Assembly: GCA_023381895.1 (NCBI GenBank)
Contig: JAMCTA010000096.1
Span: forward strand, 1 to 14,507
DNA length: 14,507 nt
Source of the DNA: Chloroflexota bacterium
Lineage (GTDB): Bacteria; Chloroflexota; UBA4733
Direction: 5' to 3'
Part shown: piece by piece, positions 1-8,187 of the stretch
Layout of the letters: each line of letters starts with the position of its first letter
Position numbering within the stretch: the first letter of the stretch is position 1
The notes under the pieces: model-generated
What the model was told of the DNA's origin: nothing
Database searches by the model: none
Seen by the model: the letters and a program-made list of their open reading frames with translations, nothing else
Position numbers and translations under genes: made by a program

Positions 1-293
1 CCAACAACGGCCCCATCCTGCCACCAGAGTTCCAGGGGTTCGCCGTCACCGCCATCGCACCGCATCTCTCGTGGTTCCGTCCTCTCCTCCTTCAACGAGA
101 GCACGATCTGCGCCTCACGGCCACGGGTACCGGCGGTATCCTCCTCACCATCGATGGGCAGTCCGACGTCCCGATTCGCCCCAACCAGCACCTTCACGTC
201 GGCGTTGCGAAGTGCCACGCACTCTTCGCTCGTACGAGCGACACGACGGCATTCTTTACCAGCCTTCGCACTCGTCTCGCCGGGAGGTCGTGA
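1..293 (+). CDS. nadK: NAD kinase, C-terminal part (5' end outside window)
   Basis: An open frame enters from the left edge (first whole codon at position 3) and stops with TGA at 291-293, giving 96 visible residues. The visible part has the features of the C-terminal beta-sandwich half of NAD kinases: NNGPILPPE near the edge, then TAIAPHLSWFRPLLL (the family's 'T-P-I-x-P-H-x-L-x-x-R-P-L' stretch), then ILLTIDGQSD, the 'DGQ' segment near the nucleotide site. The enzyme phosphorylates NAD to NADP in the cytosol. The stop lies 20 nt before the recN start on the same strand. A nadK-recN neighbourhood is common in bacteria, so the genes are probably co-transcribed. The N-terminal GGDGT-type motif lies outside the window, so the assignment rests on the C-terminal half and on context. 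Confidence 0.85.
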   Translation, partial: NNGPILPPEFQGFAVTAIAPHLSWFRPLLLQREHDLRLTATGTGGILLTIDGQSDVPIRPNQHLHVGVAKCHALFARTSDTTAFFTSLRTRLAGRS

Positions 294-313
294 GAAAGGA
301 GCACAAGGCCGCA

Positions 314-2089
314 ATGCTCGCCGAGCTCGACATCACGAACTTCGCCATTATCGATCATCTCCACCTCAACCTCGCCGGCGGCCTTACCGTGCTGACCGGT
401 GAGACCGGAGCGGGCAAGTCGATCATCATCGATGCCCTGGGCGTGCTCCTTGGTGGGCACGCCAGTAGTGATCTCATCCGGGAAGGCGCCTCCTCCGCCC
501 GCGTCGAGGGGGTGTTCACTGTTGGTCCATCAAGTGTGATCATTGCACTCCTCAGCGAGCTCGGATTGAGCGACGAAGAGGGCGTCCTCATCTTGAGTCG
601 GGAGCTCGTCCGATCGGGACGCGGAAGTATCAGGGCTAACGGCCGGGCTATTCCACTCTCCACACTGCAGCAGCTGGGTGGGTTCCTGGTCGACATCCAC
701 GGTCAAACAGACCACCTCGCCCTCCTCCGCCCCGCTGACCAGCTCAACATTCTCGACCGCTACGCCCATCTCACACCCCAGCGGGAGGCTCTCGAGCTCC
801 TTGTGCACCAGCTCCGGACACTGCGGGCAGAAATTGCTGAGCTCTCTCAAAATGAGCGTGAGGTAGCGCGACGTATCGACCTTCTACAGTTCCAGATCGA
901 TGAAATCGCCAAAGCGGCTCCCCAGCCCCAGGAAGAGCAAGAACTCGAGGATCGTATTCGTATGCTCTCCAACGCCGAGCGACTGCGCGAGCTGACTACC
1001 CACATCATGACCGCGCTCGCCGGTGACGGACCGCGCCATCCCTCGACCGAAGAGTTGCTTGGAGGTGCTGCACGATCTATTGATGAACTCGCCCAGCTCG
1101 ACCGCAGTCAGCACGAGATCGCTGTACGTCTCACTGCCCTGTTGAGCGAAGTTCAGGAGATCAACCGCGATCTTCGCCACTATCTCGAAAACGTCGAAAG
1201 TGATCCTCAGTCGCTACAGCTCGCCATAGAGCGACAAGAGCTACTGCGCTCACTCAAACGGAAGTACGGCACAACGCTAGCCGAGGTAATCGCTTACCGT
1301 GATGAAGCCGTTGCCGAGCTTGCAGCACTGCAACATCGAGATGAGCGGCGCAGTCAGCTCAGCGTCAAAGAGCAGCGGCTTACGAGGCAGGTCGCGCAGG
1401 CAGCGACAGCTCTCAGCCAGCTACGTCGTGCTGCAGCCGAACGGCTTGCAGCACGCGTTCAGAGGGAGATCCACACACTCAACATGCACGGCGCGCGCTT
1501 TACCGTCCAGATCCAGCAGCGTCCACATCCCCACGGTCTACCTTTTCCGGCTCCCGACGATGCCATCGAGTCTCTTCACGAGCAGTCGCTCGTAGCCTTC
1601 GATAGATCGGGGGTCGATATTGTAGAGTTCCTCGTGTCACCAAACTTAGGAGAATCGCCCAAGTCTGTCACAAGAATCGCATCTGGGGGTGAGACATCGC
1701 GCATTATGCTGGCCTTGAAGTCGGCACTTGCTGAGGCTGATGCCACAGCCACGTTGGTGTTCGATGAAGTCGACACCGGTGTCGGCGGTCGTAGTGGTCA
1801 GGTGATCGGGGAAAAGCTTTGGTCTCTTGCGCGCTTCCATCAGGTGCTCTGCATCACTCACTTGCCTCAGGTTGCTGCTTACGGCGACCAGCATCTTCAG
1901 ATTCGCAAGGCAGAGCGAGACGGACGCACCACGACAGCCATCGTCCAGCTGACTACCGGCACGCGTGACGAGGAGATCGCGCAGATGCTCGGCGGCGCCG
2001 CATTGAGCGACAGCACCCGCCGTGCCGCTCAAGACCTCCTGTCCCACGCCACATTCCGGAAACAGGAGGGTCTTCCTCATGATGCTTGA
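314..2089 (+). CDS. recN: DNA repair protein RecN (SMC-like ATPase)
   Basis: RecN is an SMC-like ATPase that acts early in recombinational repair of double-strand breaks, gathering or bridging DNA ends. The 591-residue product has the expected layout. The family N-terminus MLAELDITNFAIID is followed by Walker A GETGAGKS (residues ~29-36). A long charged, coiled-coil-rich middle spans roughly 160-420. The ABC signature RIASGGETSR lies near 454-463, and Walker B LVFDEVDTGVGG near 480-491. The length is normal for RecN. The frame is open upstream to 71, but the ATG at 314 matches the conserved family start. It is preceded by AAGGAG at 296-301, and the upstream extension overlaps nadK out of frame. 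The gene sits 20 nt after nadK and overlaps recJ by 11 bp, so a repair operon is likely. No damage is seen. Confidence 0.96.
   Translation: MLAELDITNFAIIDHLHLNLAGGLTVLTGETGAGKSIIIDALGVLLGGHASSDLIREGASSARVEGVFTVGPSSVIIALLSELGLSDEEGVLILSRELVRSGRGSIRANGRAIPLSTLQQLGGFLVDIHGQTDHLALLRPADQLNILDRYAHLTPQREALELLVHQLRTLRAEIAELSQNEREVARRIDLLQFQIDEIAKAAPQPQEEQELEDRIRMLSNAERLRELTTHIMTALAGDGPRHPSTEELLGGAARSIDELAQLDRSQHEIAVRLTALLSEVQEINRDLRHYLENVESDPQSLQLAIERQELLRSLKRKYGTTLAEVIAYRDEAVAELAALQHRDERRSQLSVKEQRLTRQVAQAATALSQLRRAAAERLAARVQREIHTLNMHGARFTVQIQQRPHPHGLPFPAPDDAIESLHEQSLVAFDRSGVDIVEFLVSPNLGESPKSVTRIASGGETSRIMLALKSALAEADATATLVFDEVDTGVGGRSGQVIGEKLWSLARFHQVLCITHLPQVAAYGDQHLQIRKAERDGRTTTAIVQLTTGTRDEEIAQMLGGAALSDSTRRAAQDLLSHATFRKQEGLPHDA
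2064..2069 (+). promoter_or_regulatory. Shine-Dalgarno site deciding the recJ start
   Basis: AGGAGG lies inside the last codons of recN, 9 nt before the ATG at 2079. It favours that ATG (or the adjacent one at 2082) over the upstream in-frame ATG at 2022, and it suggests translational coupling with recN. Confidence 0.7.
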
Positions 2090-3869
2090 CCCAATTTGGG
2101 AACAGCCACCGAAGCGTGTCCCCGAAGCTTTGCTGGCGGCCTTCCCCCAGGTTTCCAGTCTTGTCGTACACATCGCCGCCTATCGTTGGCGCCGTGGCCA
2201 GACTATCCTCGACAACCTTGCTGGACACAACACGCGAACAGAGATTCGCCAGCGTGAGCAGAGCTACCCCTGGCCAACACCGGAGCAGCTGGATCGCTTC
2301 CTGTTCCGGACGCTCGACTATCCTCTTCCCCTGAGCAAGACACCGCACATGCGCGAAGCTGCCCGGCGGCTCAAGCTTGCGGTTGAGCGCCAAGAGCCCG
2401 TAGGCATCCACGGCGACTACGATGCCGATGGCATCACTTCCACAGTCATTCTCACGAGCTTCTTGACGCAGATCGGAGTGCCCGTCACTCCCACATTGCC
2501 ACACCGTCGGCGCGACGGCTACGGCATCGCGGTTCGGGTACTCGAAGAGCTGCACAGAGAGGGTATTCGCTTAGTCATCGCCGTCGACTGCGGCATCACT
2601 GCCCACAACGAGGCGAAGCGCGCCGCGGAGCTCGGCATCGAGCTCATCGTGCTTGATCATCACGAACCCGGCAATGAGCTGCCACCGGCGCCTTTCGTCA
2701 TCGATCCAAAGGTCACCCAGCACGATCCCAGCGATCTGCCACTCTCCGCGGCCGGTCTCGCCTACAGATTCTGCTGCGTTCTGGTGGATGAGGGGATGGG
2801 CAGCCAGGTAATGGCTGATGAGCTGCTCGATTTGGTGGCAATTGGCACAGTTGCAGACGTCGTCCCCATCATCGGACTCAACCGCGTGCTCGTCGCCCGC
2901 GGACTCGCCGGACTGCGCCGATCTCCTCGTCCTGGAATCGCGGCGCTCTGCACCGTCGCCAAGCGCGATGTCCAGTTCCTTACAGAAAGAGACATCGGCT
3001 ATGCCATCGCCCCGCGGCTCAACGCCCCGGGCCGTCTCAATGCTCCGGAGCCAGCTTTTGAGATCCTCCTCACTCGAGACCCCGAACGGGCCGGAGCGCT
3101 CGCCGAGGAGTTGCAGGCGCGCAACAGCGAGCGACAAGAACTCACCGAGGTTGCCCTCCGCCACGCACAGGCACAGATCGGGTCCGTGGCCGACGAGAAG
3201 CGCATCCTTCTGGCTGTCATAGAGCAGGCCGATCCAGGAGTGATCGGCCTCGTGGCAGGAAAGCTCAAGGAGCACTACCACCGCCCCACCATAGTGTTTA
3301 CCAAGGTAGATCACGTCTTTGTCGGATCAGGTCGCTCAATTGAGGGTTTCAATATGGCACGGGCCATACGCACCGTACGCGCTCTGCTCGTTAAAGGTGG
3401 CGGACATGCCCTTGCCGGGGGGCTCACCGTGAACGCCAGCCAGCTCTCCGAACTCCTCACAAGGTTACGACAGCTCTCCGCGGAGTGGCTCACAATCGCT
3501 GATCTCCGTGAGCGCTTGCTGAGCGACGCCTCAGTGCGGCTGACAACGCTCACCCCGGACGTGGTGCGGAGCTTGGACTTGATCGGACCATTCGGTGCAG
3601 GCAACGAAGAAGTGCTTCTCTTGACACGAGGGCTTACTATCACGCGGATGCGTCAAATCGGCCAGCAAGGAGAGCATCTGGAACTCCGCTTCCGCCATAA
3701 TGACACAGAGTGTCGGGGCATCTTCTGGTCGAGAGATCCGTCAACACTCCCCGCGCCTGGCAGCAGAGTCGACGTTCTCTTCAAAGCGCAGGTCAACGAG
3801 TACCAAGGGACACAAACCAGCGAGATGAACGTCAGCGCGATCCGGCTCTCGGCGTCCGGCCCAGCCTGA
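2079..3869 (+). CDS. recJ: Single-stranded-DNA-specific exonuclease RecJ
   Basis: RecJ degrades single-stranded DNA 5' to 3' and feeds recombination, base-excision and mismatch repair in the cytosol. The 596-residue product shows the DHH-family motifs in order: GIHGDYDADG (motif I, ~109-118), IAVDCGITA (motif II), IVLDHHEP with the DHH signature (~191-195) and IGTVADVVP (motif IV). The DHHA1 domain carries GGGHALAGG near 440-448. A C-terminal beta-rich region of about 110 residues corresponds to the OB-fold of RecJ. The aspartates and histidines of the two-metal site are all present. The start is set by AGGAGG at 2064-2069. The first 11 bp overlap the recN end in another frame, so the two repair proteins are almost certainly co-expressed. 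The length is in the family range and no frameshift is seen. Confidence 0.96.
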   Translation: MMLDPIWEQPPKRVPEALLAAFPQVSSLVVHIAAYRWRRGQTILDNLAGHNTRTEIRQREQSYPWPTPEQLDRFLFRTLDYPLPLSKTPHMREAARRLKLAVERQEPVGIHGDYDADGITSTVILTSFLTQIGVPVTPTLPHRRRDGYGIAVRVLEELHREGIRLVIAVDCGITAHNEAKRAAELGIELIVLDHHEPGNELPPAPFVIDPKVTQHDPSDLPLSAAGLAYRFCCVLVDEGMGSQVMADELLDLVAIGTVADVVPIIGLNRVLVARGLAGLRRSPRPGIAALCTVAKRDVQFLTERDIGYAIAPRLNAPGRLNAPEPAFEILLTRDPERAGALAEELQARNSERQELTEVALRHAQAQIGSVADEKRILLAVIEQADPGVIGLVAGKLKEHYHRPTIVFTKVDHVFVGSGRSIEGFNMARAIRTVRALLVKGGGHALAGGLTVNASQLSELLTRLRQLSAEWLTIADLRERLLSDASVRLTTLTPDVVRSLDLIGPFGAGNEEVLLLTRGLTITRMRQIGQQGEHLELRFRHNDTECRGIFWSRDPSTLPAPGSRVDVLFKAQVNEYQGTQTSEMNVSAIRLSASGPA

Positions 3870-3993
3870 TCCTTCACTCGCGACTCATACTCAGGGCCCA
3901 AACCCACAGCGATGCGTGCAGCCTTCCATGATTGTGAAGAGCGCGATGGACTGACTGTAGTACAATGGAGCCTGTGCCGAGATCCACAGTGGC
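3870..3993. other. Short intergenic stretch after recJ
   Basis: No gene or convincing intrinsic terminator is visible. A TACAAT hexamer at 3961-3966 resembles a -10 element for the downstream membrane-protein gene, but I see no matching -35 at a normal distance. Confidence 0.4.
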
Positions 3994-4827
3994 GTGCCTC
4001 TTCACCACGACCTGCACGACGATCCCACGCACGAGCGCAAGGGTGTGAGTGAACAAGCAGGTAGGATACACTCTGACATCAACAACTTGGGTTGCGAATG
4101 GGGCAAAGGGACGTTGACAACGAGTATACGCGAGCGTCACCCCCACAGGCCTCACGCAACACCACACCGTTCACAGACGTTCCTCGAGTCTCTCCGCACG
4201 GAGCTGGTAGCCACGACGGAGCCCCCAACGGTCGTCATCAAGATCGCCATCGTGTACAAGGCTCTCGCTGCGATCTTGTTGCTCATCTCTGCAGTCGGGC
4301 TCCTGGGCTTGATCACCGACGGCGTAATCTCCGCGCACATTCGGACTGCACTCATCGACACGGGGATGGAGAGCGATCAACACTTCCTCTCCCGGATCCT
4401 CATCACAATGGGGCTCATTTCCAGGCGAAACGCCACACTGCTGGCGCTTGTCACGCTGTTCTATAGCCTGCTCGAAGGTATCGAGTCTGTGGGACTCGCC
4501 ACGAGACGGCGCTGGGCCGAATACCTCACCTTCGTCGCGACGGTTCTGCTCCTCCCCCCCGAGCTACGCGAAGTCTGGCTGCATCCGCAGCCTTCACGTC
4601 TGTTGTTGCTAGCAGCAAATCTCGCTTTGGCCCTCTACCTCGTGCGAGCCAAGCGTCTCTTTCAGCAGCAGCCCGCGCCCATGCGGGAAGCCGAAGAGGG
4701 TTGGGAGAAGCCCGTTGATGGCTCCCCTCCTGGGGGCCACCGCACCCCAGCAGGAAGCCTGGTGAACCTCCTCACGCTCCGAGACGAAACGCTTTGCCCA
4801 CCCTCTGACAGATCAGACGGCCAATAG
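3994..4827 (+). CDS. DUF2127-type multi-pass membrane protein, start uncertain
   Basis: This is an integral membrane protein of unknown function, assigned to the DUF2127 family by its pattern. The core begins around residue 80 with a hydrophobic segment (VVIKIAIVYKALAAILLL). The hallmark block follows: LFYSLLEGIESVGLATRRRW, then AEYLTFVATVLLLPPELREV, then a last hydrophobic segment ending in VRAKRLF. Four membrane segments are likely. The 5' end is doubtful. The GTG at 3994 has no good ribosome site, and the first ~75 residues look non-conserved and histidine/arginine-rich. The real start may be a GTG or TTG further in (for example 4045 or 4114). The hydrophilic tail after residue ~230 runs over the end of the opposing lhgO gene for 56 bp. 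The family call is firm from motifs; a transport or other role cannot be read from the sequence. Confidence 0.75.
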   Translation: MPLHHDLHDDPTHERKGVSEQAGRIHSDINNLGCEWGKGTLTTSIRERHPHRPHATPHRSQTFLESLRTELVATTEPPTVVIKIAIVYKALAAILLLISAVGLLGLITDGVISAHIRTALIDTGMESDQHFLSRILITMGLISRRNATLLALVTLFYSLLEGIESVGLATRRRWAEYLTFVATVLLLPPELREVWLHPQPSRLLLLAANLALALYLVRAKRLFQQQPAPMREAEEGWEKPVDGSPPGGHRTPAGSLVNLLTLRDETLCPPSDRSDGQ

Positions 4828-5989
4828 CGAGCGATGAAGTAGCGGCCGGTGAGGGCGCGTTACGTACGTGAATGATCCGTTCCCCTGCACTGTCCACCAC
4901 GAAATCGTCGACGAGCTTTCCCGTCGCGTCGAGGGCTTGAGCCCGCACACCAGCGGGTCCGGGGAGGAGATCTTCAAGGACAAGCTCTGGAATGTATCGC
5001 TGCAGTGAGCGCAAGAAAAGCCGCTTGCTGTAGTCCCGCAGTAGTTCCATAGTCCCCGTCTGCCAGTACTTGTAGGCAAGGCGCCGGAAACCCACGAATC
5101 CAAGGGCATCACGTAGGTCTTCAGGGTTGATATCAAAGCGACCGTAACCCTCGCGAGCAAACGCAAGGACAGCATTAGGGCCTAGCCACACAGCACCATC
5201 GACAATTCGGCGTGTGAAGTGGACCCCGAGAAACGGAAAAGAAGGATCAGGCACAGGATAGATGAGATTGTGTACGAGCACGCGGCGCTCAGGACGCAAC
5301 ACCCAGTAGTCCCCGCGGAAAGGCACAATCCGAGGCTCAGGTAGGCTGCCACTCAACCGCGCCACGCGATCGGCGTAAAGTCCGGCACAGGTAAGTACGT
5401 AGCGCGCGTAAATCTCATCCCCCTCAGTCAGCACGGCCACGCCATCGGGCTGGTACACAAAGCCACGAACGCGGCGGCCCAGGAGAATCTCCCCCCCGAT
5501 CTGCTCGATATCCTCACCGTACGCTCGGGCTACCGCACTGTAGTCACAGATGCCCGTGACCGGTATCCACAAAGCCTGTACACCGATACAGTACGGCTCG
5601 ATCTCGCGGAGACGCTCGGGACCGATCAGCTCCATTCCTGCGACACCATTGGCCACGCCGCGACGATGGAGCTCGTGCAGCCTCGGCAGCTCATCGTCGC
5701 TAGCAGCGATGATCACCTTGCCACAGCGATCAGCCGGAATTCCCCGCTCGGAGCAGTAAGCATACATCCCCTGCGAGCCTTGGACGCAGAGCCGCGCCTT
5801 GAGAGAGCCAGGAGCATAATACACGCCAGAGTGAATCACGCCGCTGTTGTGACCAGTCTGATGCTGCCCAATTGCCAGTTCTTTGTCGAGCACAGCGATA
5901 CGCAATCCGGGAAACTGCTGGAGCAGCGCCCGCGCACTCGCCAAACCCACGATGCCCGCCCCGGCAATGACCAGGTCATACTGTGGCAT
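4772..5989 (-). CDS. lhgO: L-2-hydroxyglutarate oxidase (FAD-dependent)
   Basis: This FAD enzyme oxidises L-2-hydroxyglutarate to 2-oxoglutarate and passes electrons to the respiratory chain, typically at the inner face of the membrane. It is known in metabolite repair and in glutarate/lysine catabolism. The 405-residue product begins with a dinucleotide-binding fold, VIAGAGIVG (GxGxxG at 10-15), with an acidic beta-2 end (D35). Next comes the family block GQHQTGHNSGVIHSGVYY (42-59), followed by SLKARLC. Length and C-terminus (HVRNAPSPAATSSLAIG, as in LhgO/glycerol-3-phosphate-oxidase-like proteins) are normal. The frame is open to 6055, but the ATG at 5989 starts at the conserved MPQYDLVIAGAG and has GGAG 8 nt upstream. 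It is preceded, 96 nt away on the same strand, by a short-chain dehydrogenase gene and may share its transcript. Its 3' end overlaps the opposing DUF2127 gene. Confidence 0.92.
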   Translation of the reverse strand: MPQYDLVIAGAGIVGLASARALLQQFPGLRIAVLDKELAIGQHQTGHNSGVIHSGVYYAPGSLKARLCVQGSQGMYAYCSERGIPADRCGKVIIAASDDELPRLHELHRRGVANGVAGMELIGPERLREIEPYCIGVQALWIPVTGICDYSAVARAYGEDIEQIGGEILLGRRVRGFVYQPDGVAVLTEGDEIYARYVLTCAGLYADRVARLSGSLPEPRIVPFRGDYWVLRPERRVLVHNLIYPVPDPSFPFLGVHFTRRIVDGAVWLGPNAVLAFAREGYGRFDINPEDLRDALGFVGFRRLAYKYWQTGTMELLRDYSKRLFLRSLQRYIPELVLEDLLPGPAGVRAQALDATGKLVDDFVVDSAGERIIHVRNAPSPAATSSLAIGRLICQRVGKAFRLGA

Positions 5990-6085
5990 AGATCTTCTCC
6001 TTGTCACCTTCCCGCCGTTACGACTGGGAGCAGCGATCGAGTGACAACAGAGCAAAGCTCGTCCTCAACCACCACCCTTGTGAGC

Positions 6086-6841
6086 TTAGCTGCTTGGCTC
6101 ACGGTAGACGTCGCGGGCACTCCCCTGAGCACGTGAGAAGAGATCGATCCGAGCGATGGTGACATTTGCCGGCCTCGTCACTGCCCACACAATGGCCTCT
6201 GCAACATTATCGGCAGTAAGCGGTGTCATACCCTTGTAGGTGTTCGTTGCCCGCTCTTCGTCGCCAGCGAAGCGCACGAGAGAGAACTCCGTTTCCACCA
6301 TTCCCGGAGCAATCTCAGTCACACGCACTGGCTTCCCGAGCAGCTCCAACCGCAAAGTATCTGTCACCACAGCCGCAGCGTGTTTCGCCGCGGTATAGCC
6401 TCCGCCATTGACGTAGATCTGGTGTCCAGCAACGCTCGTGACCACCACGATTCGCCCATTCCCTGAAGCGATGAGCTGGGGAAGGAAAGCGCGCGCGCAG
6501 CGCACCACTCCCATAACATTGGCTTCCCACATCTGCCGCCAGTAGTCTTCTGAAATCTCGGTCACAGGCTCTAATCCAAGTGCGCCGCCCGCATTGCACA
6601 CGAGCACCTCGCAAGATGGCACCGCAGCGGCAAACGCGGTGACGGATGCTTCATCGGTGACATCAAGACGAAGCGCCTGCGCGCCAGAGCCGAGGTCCTT
6701 GGCCAGCGCCTCTAGGCGTTCCAGCCGGCGTGCCCCCAAGGTCACAGCGAATCCCATAGCACTTAGCCGTCGAGCTGTCGCTGCTCCGATGCCACTGCTC
6801 GCGCCGGTCACCACAGCACGACCAGTCGCTTCACTGCTCAT
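6086..6841 (-). CDS. Short-chain dehydrogenase/reductase, YdfG-like
   Basis: This is an NADP-dependent oxidoreductase of the classical SDR type. The 251-residue product has TGASSGIG (12-19) for the cofactor, ARR at 37-39 after beta-2 (suggesting NADP preference) and NAG at 83-85. The catalytic set is N108, S136, Y149 and K153 (YTAAK). The C-terminal half (APGMVETEF, a tract with TYKGMTPLTADNVAEAI, then TRPANVTIARIDLFS) is the pattern of the YdfG group. Those enzymes oxidise L-allo-threonine, serine or other 3-hydroxy acids, so a 3-hydroxy-acid dehydrogenase role is likely but the substrate is inferred. The start is ATG 6841, with GGAGG 9 nt upstream; the ATG at 6847 sits almost on that site. 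It is co-oriented with lhgO downstream and divergent from the kinase remnant. Confidence 0.9.
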   Translation of the reverse strand: MSSEATGRAVVTGASSGIGAATARRLSAMGFAVTLGARRLERLEALAKDLGSGAQALRLDVTDEASVTAFAAAVPSCEVLVCNAGGALGLEPVTEISEDYWRQMWEANVMGVVRCARAFLPQLIASGNGRIVVVTSVAGHQIYVNGGGYTAAKHAAAVVTDTLRLELLGKPVRVTEIAPGMVETEFSLVRFAGDEERATNTYKGMTPLTADNVAEAIVWAVTRPANVTIARIDLFSRAQGSARDVYREPSS

Positions 6842-6971
6842 CAGCATTCCCCTCCCTGTTCTCCCAGCGCCTACTGCCTCGCCATCGTCGCCCACGACTT
6901 CCTGATATTCCGCCCTACACTGTAGCGCAGCGCAGCAGAACCGCCTTTTGGACGAACTATGGAGTAGACCA

Positions 6972-7612
6972 ATGGCACTGACACTTGGCATCGACCTTGG
7001 CACCTCCGCGGTCAAAGCGGTGCTCGTCGACCACAGTGGTGAGGTGCTGCGAAGCAGCCAGGTGAGCTACCCGATCCGGACGCCGCAATTAGGTTGGGCA
7101 GAGCAGCGCCCCGCCAGCTGGTGGCGTGCGCTACGGCGGCGTTGCGACTACTCGGTCAAGCTGACTCTTCCCACGATTTCTTGCGAGAGATCAAAGCGAG
7201 CGGTCTGCGCTTCGAACATACCACTGCACACTTCATCCGGGCGATTCTCGAAGGAGTCGCCTTGAGCCTGCGACACGCCTGGGAGACACTTCTCGACGTA
7301 GTGGTGCCTCAGCCGCAGCAACTCGTAGCAGCAGGCGGCGGCATGCAGATCCCGCTCTGGCGCAACATCGTGGCCAGCGTTCTCGGAGAGTCCCTCCACG
7401 TTCACCCCGTTGCCGAGCATTCCGCTCACGGTGCCGCCCTGCTAGCTGGTGTGAGCACCGGATGGTTTCCAGAGACCTTGCTCACTGAAGTTGCCCCAGT
7501 GCGCCTGAGAATTGACCCGAACTCACGATACCGGCGTATCTACGATGACTGTTTTGGACGCTACCGCACGCTCGCTGAGCGCCTGAGCAGCGCGGCACAG
7601 GAGAGAGACTGA
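6972..7612 (+). pseudogene. Xylulokinase-type FGGY sugar kinase remnant (central deletion plus frameshift)
   Basis: The first ~54 codons from ATG 6972 (GGAG 7 nt upstream) give a proper FGGY N-terminus: LGIDLGTSAVKAVLVDHSGE, then LGWAEQRPASWWRA. Around 7130-7140 the homology moves to another frame (WWRA joins to TAALRLLGQ if two bases are removed). From ~7197 that second frame reads as the family C-terminus: GLRFEHTTAHFIRAILEGV, then LVAAGGGMQIPLWRNIVASV and HSAHGAALLAGVSTGWFP. It stops at 7610-7612. Compared with E. coli XylB (484 residues), about 290 central residues are absent, including much of the sugar site and the second ATP-binding portions. The reading is a gene broken by an internal deletion and a frameshift, not a short functional protein. 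The parent enzyme phosphorylates D-xylulose or a related sugar. Confidence 0.88.
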
Positions 7613-7730
7613 CGTCGACTCGAAGACACACACGATAGTCGTCACAGCAGAACGGTCCACCCCAGCTGGGCGTTGAGTACATCCGCCACACGGGCAGCAA
7701 GAGACCGCTCACATCCACACGGAGCGCTCG

Positions 7731-8051
7731 CTAGCCGGGACGCAACGGTGTAGTATCGTCATTAGCGATGTCCTGTAGCACCGCAACCATCCCAGCATAC
7801 GCATACTCGCGCAACCAAGGAACTGGCAGCGTGCGAATGGTCCGGCTCAGCGCTTCGACCATTTGATACGGGAAGGCCTCGGGCGGGCACTTCGTACGAA
7901 CACTGTCAATGATGTCGAGGAGGTAGGTGCGAATAACGCGGCGGTTGTACTCTGCACGCTCCCCCGGTGGAACGGTTGCGGATGCAAGCTGATAGAGCGT
8001 TCCGGATGGCCCAACAACTGCTTCCGAATCAGGTGAGTGGTGCACGCTCAT
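7731..8051 (-). CDS. Small conserved-looking protein of unknown function
   Basis: I do not recognise a family. The 106-residue product is soluble, with no signal peptide or membrane segment. A long helical-looking region follows a flexible N-terminus: RAEYNRRVIRTYLLDIIDSV, then EALSRTIRTLPVPWLREYAY. Its amino-acid make-up is protein-like, unlike the antisense frames around it, and this is the main support for calling it a gene. The ATG at 8051 is my choice; a TTG at 8090 in the same frame would add 13 residues, and neither has a strong ribosome site. The gene is divergent from the P-loop kinase gene at 8188. A perfect 7-1-7 inverted repeat lies between them at 8100-8114. It converges on the kinase remnant with a ~118-bp gap. 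Confidence 0.6.
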   Translation of the reverse strand: MSVHHSPDSEAVVGPSGTLYQLASATVPPGERAEYNRRVIRTYLLDIIDSVRTKCPPEAFPYQMVEALSRTIRTLPVPWLREYAYAGMVAVLQDIANDDTTPLRPG

Positions 8052-8099
8052 CTGACACACCCAGTCTCTCTCTATCCCCAGTTTCGGCAACCCACAGCT

Positions 8100-8114
8100 C
8101 AGTGTGACACACTG
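8100..8114. repeat. Perfect inverted repeat in a divergent intergenic region
   Basis: CAGTGTG-A-CACACTG is a perfect 7-bp dyad around one base. It lies 49 bp before the start of the minus-strand gene (8051) and 74 bp before the plus-strand gene (8188). Size and location fit a transcription-factor operator serving one or both divergent genes. As an RNA hairpin its loop would be too small to be favourable. The factor is unknown. Confidence 0.4.
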
Positions 8115-8187
8115 GTACAGTACTCTCGAAACTAGCGTCGACGAGGCTCACGGGAGGAGCCTTCCTCAGCAGAGGGGGGCGTATGTC

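Noticed and set aside
71..313. N-terminal extension of recN back to 71
   Set aside because: It overlaps nadK in another frame, has no RecN-like residues, and the conserved family start with a ribosome site is at 314.
4114..4119. TTGACA as a promoter -35 within the DUF2127 5' region
   Set aside because: No -10-like hexamer at 16-19 nt downstream.
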